Positions 45,903 through 54,644 of a DNA stretch of 64,000 nucleotides are shown one piece after another (the first letter of the stretch is position 1; each line of letters begins with the position of its first letter). The notes under the pieces were generated by a model. The model did no database searches. It was not told the origin of the DNA and was given only the letters and a program-made list of their open reading frames with translations. The stretch lies in contig NZ_FNBX01000008.1 of NCBI RefSeq assembly GCF_900102485.1, positions 1 through 64,000 of the forward strand, in the 5' to 3' direction. The DNA comes from Desulfovibrio legallii. Lineage in GTDB: Bacteria; Desulfobacterota; Desulfovibrionia; Desulfovibrionales; Desulfovibrionaceae. Position numbers and translations under genes: made by a program.

Positions 45903-47860
45903 GAATAGGCGTCTTCATCTGCCACTGCGGCAGCAACATCGCCGGCACCGTGGATTGCGCCAAGGTGGCCGAAATAGCCCGCAGCTACCCCGACGTGGTT
46001 TACGCCACAGACCCCATGTACACCTGCGCCGAACCGGGCCAGGCCGCCATTGAGGCCGCCATCCACGAAAACAAGCTGGACGGCGTGGTGGTGGCCTCCT
46101 GTTCGCCGCGCATGCACGAGCCCACCTTCCGCCGCACGGTGGAACGCGCGGGCCTCAACCGCTATATGCTGGAAATGGCCAATATCCGCGAGCACGTCTC
46201 CTGGATCGGCCGGGACAAAGAGGCCAATACCAACAAGGCCGCCGAGCTGGTGCGCCTGGCCGTGGAAAAGCTGCGCAACAACAAGCCCCTGCTGGCCAAA
46301 AAGTTTGACGTCACCAAGCGCGTGCTGATCATCGGCGGCGGCGTGGCGGGCATTCAGGCCGCCCTGGACTGCGCCGAAGGCGGCGTGCCCGTGGTGCTGG
46401 TGGAGCGCGAGGCCACCATCGGCGGCAAGATGGCCAAGCTGGACAAAACCTTCCCCACCGTGGACTGCTCGGCCTGTATTCTGGGCCCCAAAATGGTGGA
46501 CGTGGCCCAGCACCCCAACATCACCCTGTACGCCTATTCCGAGGTGGAGGACGTTTCGGGCTATGTGGGCAACTTCACGGTCAAGATCCGCAAGCGTTCC
46601 ACCTATGTGGACTGGAGCCTGTGCACGGGCTGCGGGGCCTGCACCGAAAAGTGTCCGGCCAAAAAAACACCCGACGCCTTCAATGAGCTCACGGGCAACA
46701 CCACGGCCATCACCATCGCCTTCCCCCAGGCCATCCCCAAGAAGGCCGTCATCAACCCGCAGTACTGCCGCCAGCTCACCAAGGGCAAGTGCGGCGTGTG
46801 CGCCAAGGTCTGCCCCACCGGGGCCATCAAATACGACATGGAGGATGAGGTCGTCACCGAAGAGGTGGGCAGCATTGTGGCCGCCACGGGCTATGACCTC
46901 ATGGACTGGACCATCTATCAGGAATACGGCGGCGGGGCCTACCCGGACGTGATCACCTCTTTGCAGTACGAGCGCCTGCTCTCGGCCTCCGGCCCCACGG
47001 GCGGGCACATCACGCGCCCCTCGGACGGCAAGGAACCCAAGAACATCGTCTTCATCCAGTGCGTAGGCTCGCGGGACAAATCCATCGGCCGCCCCTACTG
47101 CTCCGGCTTCTGCTGCATGTACACGGCCAAGCAGGCCATCCTGACCAAGGACCACATCCCCGATTCCAAATCCTTCGTCTTCTATATGGACATCCGCGCG
47201 CCGGGCAAAATGTATGACGAGTTTACCCGCCGCGCCATGGAGGAATACGGCACGGAATACATCCGCGGCCGCGTTTCCCAGATCTACCCGGACGGCCAGG
47301 GCCAGCTTGCCGTGCTGGGCGTGGATACCCTGCTGGGCCGCCCCGTGGAGGTGCACGCCGACCTGGTGGTGCTGGCCGTGGGCATTGAGGCCAGCAAGGG
47401 CGCGCCCCAGCTGGCCGAAAAGCTGCGCATTTCTTACGACAGCTACGGCTTCTTCATGGAAAGCCATGTGAAGCTCAAACCGGTGGAGACCAACACCGCC
47501 GGCGTGTTCCTGGCCGGCGTGTGCCAGGGGGCCAAGGACATCCCGGCCTCCGTGGCTCAAGGCTCGGCGGCGGCGGCCAAGGTGCTGGCCCTCTTCGCCA
47601 AAGACAAACTGGAAAGCGACCCGCAGATCGCCCAGGTGGACATCCGCCGCTGCGTCAACTGCGGCAAGTGCATCCGCTGCTGCCCCTTCGGGGCCATCAA
47701 GGAAGTGGAAATCCGCGGCGAGGGCAAGGCCCAGGTCATTGAGACCGTCTGCCAGGGCTGCGGCCTGTGCACGTCCACCTGCCCGCAGGGGGCCATCCAG
47801 CTTTCACACGCCACCGACAACCAGATCCTTGCGGAGGTGAACGCCTTATGCCAGTGCTGA
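45899..47860 (+). CDS. hdrA: Heterodisulfide reductase-like subunit A (FAD, bifurcating)
   Basis: HdrA holds the FAD that performs flavin-based electron bifurcation. CHCGSNIAGTVDC (N-terminus), a FAD-binding VLIIGGGVAGIQAALDCAEGG (about 142-162) and four ferredoxin-like motifs are present: CTGCGACTEKCP, CGVCAKVCPTGA, CVNCGKCIRCCPFGA and CQGCGLCTSTCPQGA. The 653 residues match the family. It overlaps the next gene by 13 bp. With Flx, NADH oxidation would be coupled to ferredoxin and disulfide reduction. Confidence 0.95.
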   Translation: MRIGVFICHCGSNIAGTVDCAKVAEIARSYPDVVYATDPMYTCAEPGQAAIEAAIHENKLDGVVVASCSPRMHEPTFRRTVERAGLNRYMLEMANIREHVSWIGRDKEANTNKAAELVRLAVEKLRNNKPLLAKKFDVTKRVLIIGGGVAGIQAALDCAEGGVPVVLVEREATIGGKMAKLDKTFPTVDCSACILGPKMVDVAQHPNITLYAYSEVEDVSGYVGNFTVKIRKRSTYVDWSLCTGCGACTEKCPAKKTPDAFNELTGNTTAITIAFPQAIPKKAVINPQYCRQLTKGKCGVCAKVCPTGAIKYDMEDEVVTEEVGSIVAATGYDLMDWTIYQEYGGGAYPDVITSLQYERLLSASGPTGGHITRPSDGKEPKNIVFIQCVGSRDKSIGRPYCSGFCCMYTAKQAILTKDHIPDSKSFVFYMDIRAPGKMYDEFTRRAMEEYGTEYIRGRVSQIYPDGQGQLAVLGVDTLLGRPVEVHADLVVLAVGIEASKGAPQLAEKLRISYDSYGFFMESHVKLKPVETNTAGVFLAGVCQGAKDIPASVAQGSAAAAKVLALFAKDKLESDPQIAQVDIRRCVNCGKCIRCCPFGAIKEVEIRGEGKAQVIETVCQGCGLCTSTCPQGAIQLSHATDNQILAEVNALCQC

Positions 47861-49296
47861 CCGGCAAAGAACTGCGGATCGTGGGCTTTCTCTGCAACTG
47901 GTGCTCCTACGGCGGCGCGGATACGGCCGGCGTGGCCCGCGCCACCCAGCCCACAGATCTGCGCATCATCCGCGTGCCCTGTTCGGGCCGCATCGACCCT
48001 TTGTTTATCGTCAAGGCCCTGCTCAACGGCGCGGACGGCGTGCTGGTTTCCGGCTGCCACCCGCGCGACTGCCACTACGCTGCGGGCAACTTTTATGCCC
48101 GCCGCCGCCTGGAAGTGCTCAAGCAGTTCCTGCCCGTGCTGGGCATTGACGAACGACGCTTTGAATACACCTGGGTTTCCGCTTCCGAAGGGCAGCGCTG
48201 GCAGCAGGTGGTGACGGTCTTTACCGACCGCATCCACGAGCTCGGCCCCGCCCCCAGGCTGGAAAACGCCGAGCCCCTGCTGGAAGTGGCGGACATGGCC
48301 CTCAAATCCCTGCGCCCCCTGGGCACGGGCCAAAAGGCCGCCCTGGCCGAGCTCAAAGAAGCCATCAAGGCCAAGCTGCCTGAGCTGGACTGCGTTATCG
48401 GCTGGCAGCAGGGCTACGATGCGGCCCACACCGTGCCCCTGTTCATGCGCACGCCCGAAGATGTGGAAAAGCTGGTCTGGGGGCCCTTCAACGTCAACAA
48501 CCCCGCCGTGTACCTGCCCTCCTTCAAGGGCAAAAAAGTGGGCGTGGTGGTTAAGGGCTGTGATTCCCGCTCCGTGGTGGAGCTCCTGCAGGAAAACCTC
48601 ATCCGCCGGGAGGACGTGACCATCTTCGCCCTGCCCTGCGAAGGCACCCTGGATATGGCCCGCGTCAATCAGGAGCTGGGCCGCTACACCAAGATCGACG
48701 GCGTGGCCTATGACGAGGCCGGGGTTACCATCACCGCCGACGGCAAGGAGCACCGCTTCTGCATGACAGACTGCGCCCAGGGCAAATGCTACGGCTGTAC
48801 CACCCCGTCGGCCGTGCTGGCCGACACCCGCCTGGGCGAACCCGTCAAAGTGGAACCCGGCGGGTACACCCCGCCGGAGCTGGCCCTGCTGGATTCCATG
48901 AGCCTGGACCAGCGCCTGGGCTTCTGGAAAGCCCAGATGGACCGCTGCCTGCGCTGCTACGCCTGCCGCAACGCCTGCCCCATGTGCGTGTGCCGCGACT
49001 TCTGCGTTTCGGACAGCCGCGACCCCCACTGGATGGCCCAGGAAGACTCGGCCAAGGAAAAGCTCTTCTTCCAGACCATCCACGCCCTGCACCTGGCCGG
49101 GCGCTGCACGGGCTGCGGCGAATGCCAGCGGGCCTGCCCCGTGGGCATCCCCATTCTGGCCCTGCGCCAGCAGATCGCCCGCGCCGTGGCCCAGCTTTTT
49201 GACGGCTACAAGCCCGGCCTCAACCCGGACGACACGCCGCCCCTCCTGGGCTATGAAGTGGTTGAAAAGAATATCCATGAGAGGGACTGGAAATGA
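47848..49296 (+). CDS. FlxD-FlxB type fusion: MvhD domain + FrhB-like/4Fe-4S domain
   Basis: The 482 residues join two units that are separate genes in the described Desulfovibrio vulgaris flxABCD set. Residues ~1-140 are MvhD-like (FLCNWCSYGGADTAG with Cys16/Cys19, VPCSGRIDP, SGCHPRDCHY). Residues ~180-400 resemble FrhB-type electron-transfer subunits (VGVVVKGCDSRSVVELLQE, FALPCEGTLD, CYGC). The C-terminus has ferredoxin motifs CLRCYACRNACPMCVC and CTGCGECQRACPVG. Start ATG at 47848 inside hdrA. A frameshift-free fusion is likely, as the reading frame is continuous. Confidence 0.82.
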   Translation: MPVLTGKELRIVGFLCNWCSYGGADTAGVARATQPTDLRIIRVPCSGRIDPLFIVKALLNGADGVLVSGCHPRDCHYAAGNFYARRRLEVLKQFLPVLGIDERRFEYTWVSASEGQRWQQVVTVFTDRIHELGPAPRLENAEPLLEVADMALKSLRPLGTGQKAALAELKEAIKAKLPELDCVIGWQQGYDAAHTVPLFMRTPEDVEKLVWGPFNVNNPAVYLPSFKGKKVGVVVKGCDSRSVVELLQENLIRREDVTIFALPCEGTLDMARVNQELGRYTKIDGVAYDEAGVTITADGKEHRFCMTDCAQGKCYGCTTPSAVLADTRLGEPVKVEPGGYTPPELALLDSMSLDQRLGFWKAQMDRCLRCYACRNACPMCVCRDFCVSDSRDPHWMAQEDSAKEKLFFQTIHALHLAGRCTGCGECQRACPVGIPILALRQQIARAVAQLFDGYKPGLNPDDTPPLLGYEVVEKNIHERDWK

Positions 49297-50366
49297 GCAC
49301 CTTCCGCTTTGTCACCCCTGACGGTCTGCCCGCTTTTCTGGCCTTTCTCTCGCAAAACGGCCGCCGCGTGCTGGTTCCGGCGGAAAAGCCGGCCGACAAA
49401 ATCTCGGTGGTCTTTGAGCCCTGGCAGGAAGGCAAACCCTTTACCCTGGCCAAAGCCACCGTGCCCGCCAAAGAGGCCGTGCTGCCCCAGTGCGAAACCC
49501 TGGTGCGCTACAAAAAATCCAAGGATCCTGAAAACCCCGAGCGCGTTTCCATCAGCCTGGACGATACGCCCGAAGCCCAGCCCACCGTGGTCTTTGCCTG
49601 CCGCCCCTGCGACGCGCGCGGCTACGCCACCCTGGACCGCCCCTACCTCAAGGGCCCTTACGCCGACCCCTACTACAAGGCCCGGCGCGAACAGCTCACG
49701 GTTATCACCCTCACCTGTCCCTGCGGCTGCAACACCTGTTTCTGCCACTGGGTAGGCGGCGGCCCCACCTCCCCCGAAGGTTCGGACGTGCTCATGACCG
49801 AGATCGAGGGCGGCTATGTGCTCCAGGCCATCACGCCCAAGGGGGCCGAGCTGCTGGAAGCCTCGGACCTCAAGGACGGCGCGGAGCTCTTCCCCAAGGC
49901 CGAAGCCGCCCGCAAAGCGGCCTGGGCCAGCCTGGAACCGGCCCCCAACCTCAAGGAGGCCCCGCAAAAGGTGGCCGCCCGCTTTACGGATATGGAGTTC
50001 TGGCAGCACTGGACAGACCGCTGCCTCTCCTGCGGCGCGTGCACCTACTTCTGCCCCACCTGCTACTGCTTCACCATCACCGACGAAGGCGAAGGCCTGA
50101 GCGAAAAGGGCGGACGCCGCCTGCGCAGCTGGGACAACTGCATGTCCTCCCTCTTCACGCGGGAGGCCAGCGGCCACAACCCCCGCACGCTCAAGGCCCT
50201 GCGCATGCGCAACCGCGTATCGCACAAATTCTCCACCTATCCTGAAAACTGGGGCGTGTTCTCCTGCAACGGCTGCGGCCGCTGCGTCAGCAATTGCCCC
50301 GTCTGCCTGGACATCCGCGCCATTGTGCTGGCCGCCATGGACGACGGGCAGAGCACCAAGGAGTAG
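49293..50366 (+). CDS. 4Fe-4S electron-transfer protein (FlxC-like)
   Basis: The 357 residues resemble the AsrA/HydB-type 4Fe-4S subunits. Around residues 95-160 are CRPCDARGYATLDRP and CPCGCNTCFCHW, then two ferredoxin motifs at CLSCGACTYFCPTCYCF (about 245-261) and CNGCGRCVSNCPVCLDI (about 325-341). It overlaps the upstream fusion gene by 4 bp (ATGA) and precedes flxA by 8 bp. By analogy with Flx it would pass electrons between FlxA and the fusion subunit. The name flxC is by position and domain only. Confidence 0.75.
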   Translation: MSTFRFVTPDGLPAFLAFLSQNGRRVLVPAEKPADKISVVFEPWQEGKPFTLAKATVPAKEAVLPQCETLVRYKKSKDPENPERVSISLDDTPEAQPTVVFACRPCDARGYATLDRPYLKGPYADPYYKARREQLTVITLTCPCGCNTCFCHWVGGGPTSPEGSDVLMTEIEGGYVLQAITPKGAELLEASDLKDGAELFPKAEAARKAAWASLEPAPNLKEAPQKVAARFTDMEFWQHWTDRCLSCGACTYFCPTCYCFTITDEGEGLSEKGGRRLRSWDNCMSSLFTREASGHNPRTLKALRMRNRVSHKFSTYPENWGVFSCNGCGRCVSNCPVCLDIRAIVLAAMDDGQSTKE

Positions 50367-50374
50367 GAGCAGCC

Positions 50375-51409
50375 ATGGCAACCAAAAAATCTTCCGCCAA
50401 AACCAAACCCTCTGCCGCGGCCAAGCCCGCCGCTACGGCGGCTCCCGCCAAGGAGGCCGCGCCCGTGCAAACCGCGCCGGCAACGCCCAGGCCCGCGCCT
50501 GAGGCCCAGGCCGCGGCCCCCAAGGCCCCCGCGCCCAAGCCCGGCCAGGCCCGCCACACCATCAGCCCCCGGCCCATGATGCCGGGCAACCCCTATAAGC
50601 CTATGCCCGCCACCGTGGCTGAAGTCATCCAGGAGACGGGCAACATCAAAACCCTGCGCGTAGTGCTGGACGACGCCGAAACCATGCGCAACTTCCGCTA
50701 CGAGCCCGGCCAGGTAGGGCAGCTTTCCGTGTTCGGCGCGGGCGAATCCACCTTTGTCATCAATTCCCCGCCATCCCAGAAGGACTACCTGCAGTTCTCC
50801 GTCATGCAGGCGGGCGAGGTCACGGCGGCCATCCACCGCCTCTCCCCCGGCGACAAGGTGGGCGTGCGCGCCCCCCTGGGCAACTTCTTTCCCTACAACA
50901 GCTGGAAGGGCAAGGACATCTTCTTCGTGGGCGGCGGCATCGGCATGGCCCCCATCCGCACCATCATGCTCCACCTGCTGGAACACAAGGCGGACTACGG
51001 CAAGATCAGCCTGCTCTACGGCGCGCGCAGCCCCCGCGACATGGCCTTCAGCTACGAAACCGAAGACTGGCTGCGCCGTCCCGACCTGGACTGCACCCTT
51101 TGCATCGACGCCCCCTTCGACGGCTGGGAACACAAAGTGGGCCTCATCCCCAACGTGCTTCTGGAAATCAACCCCAAGCCCGACAACTGCGTGGCCGTGC
51201 TCTGCGGGCCGCCCATCATGATCAAATTCACGGTGCAGGCCCTGCAGAAGCTCAACTTCGCGCCGGAAAACATCGTCACCACTCTGGAAAAACGCATGAA
51301 GTGCGGCATCGGCATCTGCGGCCGCTGCAATATCGGCGGCCGCTACGTCTGCGTGGACGGCCCCGTCTTTACCTGGAAGCAGCTCCAGGAACTCCCGCCT
51401 GAATTGTAA
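50375..51409 (+). CDS. FlxA-like NAD(H)/FAD oxidoreductase with 2Fe-2S C-terminus
   Basis: The 344 residues comprise an Ala/Pro/Lys-rich low-complexity N-terminus (about 1-70), a ferredoxin-reductase-type FAD domain (about 85-185, YEPGQVGQLSVFGAG), an NAD domain (about 190-300, FVGGGIGMAPIRTIML) and a DHODB-type 2Fe-2S motif (CGIGICGRCNIGGRYVC). It should oxidise NADH and feed HdrA/Flx. I start at ATG 50375 after GGAGCAGCC; the frame is open further upstream. A hairpin repeat begins 10 bp after its stop. Confidence 0.87.
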   Translation: MATKKSSAKTKPSAAAKPAATAAPAKEAAPVQTAPATPRPAPEAQAAAPKAPAPKPGQARHTISPRPMMPGNPYKPMPATVAEVIQETGNIKTLRVVLDDAETMRNFRYEPGQVGQLSVFGAGESTFVINSPPSQKDYLQFSVMQAGEVTAAIHRLSPGDKVGVRAPLGNFFPYNSWKGKDIFFVGGGIGMAPIRTIMLHLLEHKADYGKISLLYGARSPRDMAFSYETEDWLRRPDLDCTLCIDAPFDGWEHKVGLIPNVLLEINPKPDNCVAVLCGPPIMIKFTVQALQKLNFAPENIVTTLEKRMKCGIGICGRCNIGGRYVCVDGPVFTWKQLQELPPEL

Positions 51410-51419
51410 GCGGGGCATT

Positions 51420-51496
51420 GTGGAGGGGAAGGAAACTTTTGTTCACAAAAGTTTCCTTCCCCTCCACGCCCCCATCCTTCAAAAAACCTTTTTCTG
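51420..51496 (+). repeat. Hairpin repeat, copy B (terminator-like, downstream of flxA)
   Basis: A perfect 23-bp stem (51420-51442 with 51445-51467) around a 2-nt gap, core ACTTTTGT/ACAAAAGT, then the tail CCCCATCCTTCAAAAAAC. The outer stem (TGGAGGGGAAGGAA) differs from copy A on both arms in a compensatory way. It begins 10 bp after the flxA stop. A GCAGGGCGTACC module follows later at about 51627-51639. Confidence 0.82.
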
Positions 51497-51550
51497 CTTG
51501 CGCTGCCTGGCGTTCTTTGGCTTATCTGCGGATACGACAACAGGTTATGC

Positions 51551-51602
51551 GACGCAGCAGTCGCCTCGGCTGCGGCATTTCAGCTCTGAAATGCCCTAAA
51601 AG
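51551..51602 (+). repeat. Right-end fragment of the TAGAGC/GCTCTA intergenic repeat
   Basis: CGACGCAGCAGTCGCC, then GCGGCATTTCAGCTCTGAAA and TGCCCTAAAA resemble the right end of the full elements. It sits between the hairpin repeat copy B and the HdeA-like gene. The region 51410-51763 is otherwise without a gene. Confidence 0.6.
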
Positions 51603-51763
51603 CGTTACCCTCTTCAGGACAATGCGCAGGGCGTACCGCATCCCCCTGGCGTGTCCGCACCAGCCGCAGGGGCGGCAACCCCGCGCCCCCACAGCGCAGT
51701 TGACAGACAGGCCGCACTGGGCGATGGAGGGAGGAGCGCACTGCGCCAACAAAGGAAAAATGT

Positions 51764-52312
51764 ATGCAAAAAATGCTTGCTTGCTGCGGCCTCGCCATGT
51801 TGTGCCTGGCCCTGCCCCTGACCGCCCGCGCGGAGAACGATCAGATCGACCCCAAAACCTACATCTGCGCCGAGCTGCTGGCCCAACCCACCACGGACGG
51901 CGGGCAGCCGCCCGTTTTTGAGGCCCTGCAGATCGACGGCTACGCCAGCGCCCTGGCGGGGCAGCCCGTGGCGGATCCGGAAAGCCTGGCCCCCATGCTG
52001 GGCCAGGTTTTCGCCGCCTGCCAGCCCAACCCCGCGGAAAAAGTCCTCGCCGTCTGGCAGAAAGCCCGCAAATCCCAGGCTGCCGCCACAGACGGAAAAT
52101 GGCGGGCGGACAAGACCACCTGCGCGGACTATAACGCCAACCCGGACGACGGCAGCGGCTTTGTCATCTGGCTGGACGGCTACCACCGCGCCAAAAGCGG
52201 CAAGGACGCTTCTGTGCTTTCCAGCGACCAGGCCCTTAAAAGCTATCTGGACGCCTGCGCCAAAAAGCCCACGGCCCTCATGCTGGACGTCATGGATGCC
52301 CAGGCCCGATAG
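51764..52312 (+). CDS. Exported tandem HdeA-like protein
   Basis: A signal peptide (about 1-23, ending TARA) is followed by two HdeA-like units of about 70 residues. Unit 1 has Cys35 and Cys86 around FEALQIDGYASALAGQP. Unit 2 has Cys120 and Cys165 around GSGFVIWLDGYHRAKSG. HdeA's own core, TCEDF...GFAEAL...C, has the same spacing logic. HdeA is a periplasmic acid-activated chaperone; here the duplication and the missing acid-stress context make the role uncertain. ATG follows AAAGGAAAAATGT. Confidence 0.62.
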   Translation: MQKMLACCGLAMLCLALPLTARAENDQIDPKTYICAELLAQPTTDGGQPPVFEALQIDGYASALAGQPVADPESLAPMLGQVFAACQPNPAEKVLAVWQKARKSQAAATDGKWRADKTTCADYNANPDDGSGFVIWLDGYHRAKSGKDASVLSSDQALKSYLDACAKKPTALMLDVMDAQAR

Positions 52313-52507
52313 CCCTGCGGGCGGCGCAGCTGCACTTACAGTCAGGCGCATTGCCGTCGCCCCTGGGCGGCAATGCGCTTAACCTTTGTCGCCTTTTTGA
52401 GTATACTTTTCCAGCGGGCGCTTGCGAGCGTGTGCCGTCGACGACTTTTTTCCGTTTTTCTGCGCAGTTGCCCTGGAGGAGACGAAAAAGGGGGCCGGCT
52501 TGCACAT

Positions 52508-52536
52508 TTGCCGTTTTTTGGTAGATACTTTATTCA
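52508..52536 (+). promoter_or_regulatory. Possible promoter of rex
   Basis: TTGCCG (52508-52513), a 17-bp spacer and TATTCA (52531-52536), 50 bp before the rex ATG. Matches are partial, so this is a weak call. Confidence 0.3.
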
Positions 52537-52586
52537 CATGAGGACGTTCTCCCTCCACACCACCGCGGCAGTCAGAAGGTACATCT

Positions 52587-53228
52587 ATGGTCACCCCTCC
52601 CAAAAGCAAACATATCCCCCGAGCCACCATCCAGCGCCTCGCCACCTACGTTCAGGTTCTTGAAAATTTCGCCCGCGACAATGTGGAAGTCATATCTTCC
52701 AACCCCCTGGCCGAAGCCTGCGGGGTTAACGGTTCCCAGGTGCGCAAGGATCTTGCCTACTTCGGGGAGTTCGGCATCCGCGGCGTGGGCTACCACGTCA
52801 AATCCCTCATCGCCGCCATCACGTCCTCCCTGGGCGTGGACAGAGAATGGCGCATGGCCCTCATCGGCGTGGGCAACCTGGGCAAAGCCATTCTGAACCA
52901 CGGCGAGTTCCGCGCCCGGGGCTTCAACATCGTGGGTATTTTTGACTGCGATCCCTTTAAAATCGGGGAAATTGTCCACGGCCTGGAGGTGCACTGCACC
53001 CGCGACCTTAAGGACATGGTGGACGACCTCAATATTGAAATCGGCATCATCACCACCCCGCCGGAGCGCGCCCAGCGCGCGGCCCAACATCTGATGGACG
53101 CGGGCATCACCTCTATCCTCAATTTTGCCCCGGCGCGCATCAAGGTGCCGGAGCGGGTCAATGTGGAGTATGTGGACTTTTTTCACCACCTCTATTCCCT
53201 GGCCTTCAACCATCCGCACACCCGCTGA
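52587..53228 (+). CDS. rex: Redox-sensing transcriptional repressor Rex
   Basis: Rex binds DNA when NAD+ is high and releases it when NADH binds. An N-terminal winged helix (about 8-75, RATIQRLATYVQVLENFAR and VNGSQVRKDLAYFGEFG) precedes a Rossmann domain with IGVGNLGKAIL and the C-terminal swapped helix FFHHLYSLAFNHPHTR. The 213 residues match. It starts with ATG; cobS starts 2 bp after the stop. In Desulfovibrio, Rex is known to control sulfate-reduction and energy genes, which fits the Flx-Hdr operon upstream. Confidence 0.95.
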   Translation: MVTPPKSKHIPRATIQRLATYVQVLENFARDNVEVISSNPLAEACGVNGSQVRKDLAYFGEFGIRGVGYHVKSLIAAITSSLGVDREWRMALIGVGNLGKAILNHGEFRARGFNIVGIFDCDPFKIGEIVHGLEVHCTRDLKDMVDDLNIEIGIITTPPERAQRAAQHLMDAGITSILNFAPARIKVPERVNVEYVDFFHHLYSLAFNHPHTR

Positions 53229-53230
53229 GC

Positions 53231-54040
53231 TTGGCCCTGCCCCGCCTGTGCGCCTCCGGCGCACGCCGACTCGCCCGCGAGGCCCTGCGCGCCTATGACG
53301 CCCTGGCCTTTCTGAGCCGCCTGGTTCCCCCCCGCCGCGGGGCAGGCGCCGCCGCCCTTACCGCCAGCGTTCCCTTCTTTCCCCTGGCCGGGCTGGTGCT
53401 GGGCTTGGCCTTTGCCCTGCCCCCCCTGCTGCTGCTCCACACCCTGGAGCCCGCAGCCGCCCCGCTTGCGTTGCTGACTGCCGCCTGGCTGTGGCTGGCC
53501 GCCGAAATCTGGGCCACGCGCGGCCTGCACTGGGACGGCCTGGCCGACCTGGGCGACGCCGCAGGCAGCGGCGCGCAGGGCGAACGCTTCTGGGCCGTGC
53601 TGCGCGACAGCCGCCTGGGGGCCTTTGGCGCGCTCCATCTGCTGCTGGCCTACAGCGGGCTGTGGGCCCTTGCGGCCTGGCAGCTCCAGCAAGGGCACTG
53701 GGCTACGCTCATCCTGGCCCCGGCCTGGGGCCGGACAGCGGCCCTTTGGCTGGCGGCCCTGGCCCCCGCGCGCGAAGCGCACTCCCTGGGCGGCCTGGCC
53801 CGCGCCGGTCTTACCCCGCGCCTGGCCTGGGGCTACGCCCTGCTGGCCCTGGCCCTGCTCTGCGGGCTGGCCGCCGCCCTGGCCCTGCCCTTCTGGCGCG
53901 TGCCTTGCGCGGCCCTGGGCCAGGCCCTGCTGCTGACGCGCATGGCGGCCCTGGCCAGGCGGGAGGGCGGCCTTTCCGGCGATTTTCTGGGGGCGGCCAT
54001 CCAATGGAGTCAGTTGTGGTTTCTGCTGCTTACGGTGTAG
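53231..54040 (+). CDS. cobS: Adenosylcobinamide-GDP ribazoletransferase
   Basis: CobS joins adenosyl-GDP-cobinamide with alpha-ribazole in the last step of cobalamin synthesis. The 269-residue membrane protein has several hydrophobic segments and the conserved GLHWDGLADLGDAAGSG motif with acidic residues, then RDSRLGAFG. It uses a TTG start 2 bp after the rex stop and is probably translated by coupling with rex. No other cob genes are adjacent. Confidence 0.92.
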   Translation: MALPRLCASGARRLAREALRAYDALAFLSRLVPPRRGAGAAALTASVPFFPLAGLVLGLAFALPPLLLLHTLEPAAAPLALLTAAWLWLAAEIWATRGLHWDGLADLGDAAGSGAQGERFWAVLRDSRLGAFGALHLLLAYSGLWALAAWQLQQGHWATLILAPAWGRTAALWLAALAPAREAHSLGGLARAGLTPRLAWGYALLALALLCGLAAALALPFWRVPCAALGQALLLTRMAALARREGGLSGDFLGAAIQWSQLWFLLLTV

Positions 54041-54065
54041 GCTGTCACCAACCAAGGAGGACGCT

Positions 54066-54644
54066 ATGGATTTTCACGCACTGGTCACGGCGGCGCGCAC
54101 CTGCCGCCGGTTTGAGGAAGACAAGCCCCTGAACATGGCGGATCTGGAGTGGCTGGCGGACTGCGCCCGCCTGGCCCCTTCGGCCCGCAACGCCCAGGAT
54201 CTGCGCTTTGTGCTGGTGGGCCCGGGAGACATGTGCGGGCGGCTGTTTGCGCTGACGCGCTGGGCCGGGGCGCTCAGGGACTGGGGCGGCCCGCAGCCGG
54301 GCGAGCGGCCCACGGGCTTCATCGCCATTCTGCTGCCCACCAAAAGCAACGACCTGCACCTGGTGGATACGGGCATTGCCGCCCAGACCATGCAGCTGGC
54401 CGCCGCCAGCCGGGGCTGGGGCTGCTGCATCATGCAGGCCTTTGACCACCAGGCCGCGCCCAAGCTGTTGGCCGTTCCCGATGCGTATACAATGGCGCTG
54501 GTGCTGGCCTTCGGCGTGGCCAAGGAAAAGCGCGTGCTGGCGCCCATGCCGACCGCGGGCAACGCCCCCTACTGGCGGGACGCCCAGGGCGTGCACTATG
54601 TGCCCAAACGCGCGCTGACGGATCTTATCCTGGCCCGCTATTAG
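54066..54644 (+). CDS. Nitroreductase-family FMN protein
   Basis: The 192-residue protein starts MDFHALVTAARTCRRFEEDK, with the RxxRxF motif of FMN nitroreductases. LAPSARNAQDLRFVLV and GIAAQTMQLAAASRGWGCC complete the FMN site. The substrate is unknown. A GGAGG site is 6 nt before the ATG. The TAG stop is part of a dispersed repeat's TAGAGC end. Confidence 0.85.
   Translation: MDFHALVTAARTCRRFEEDKPLNMADLEWLADCARLAPSARNAQDLRFVLVGPGDMCGRLFALTRWAGALRDWGGPQPGERPTGFIAILLPTKSNDLHLVDTGIAAQTMQLAAASRGWGCCIMQAFDHQAAPKLLAVPDAYTMALVLAFGVAKEKRVLAPMPTAGNAPYWRDAQGVHYVPKRALTDLILARY

Noticed and set aside
51760..51765. Alternative ATG 4 bp upstream of the HdeA-like start
   Set aside because: It is in a different frame; only the ATG at 51764 opens the signal peptide.
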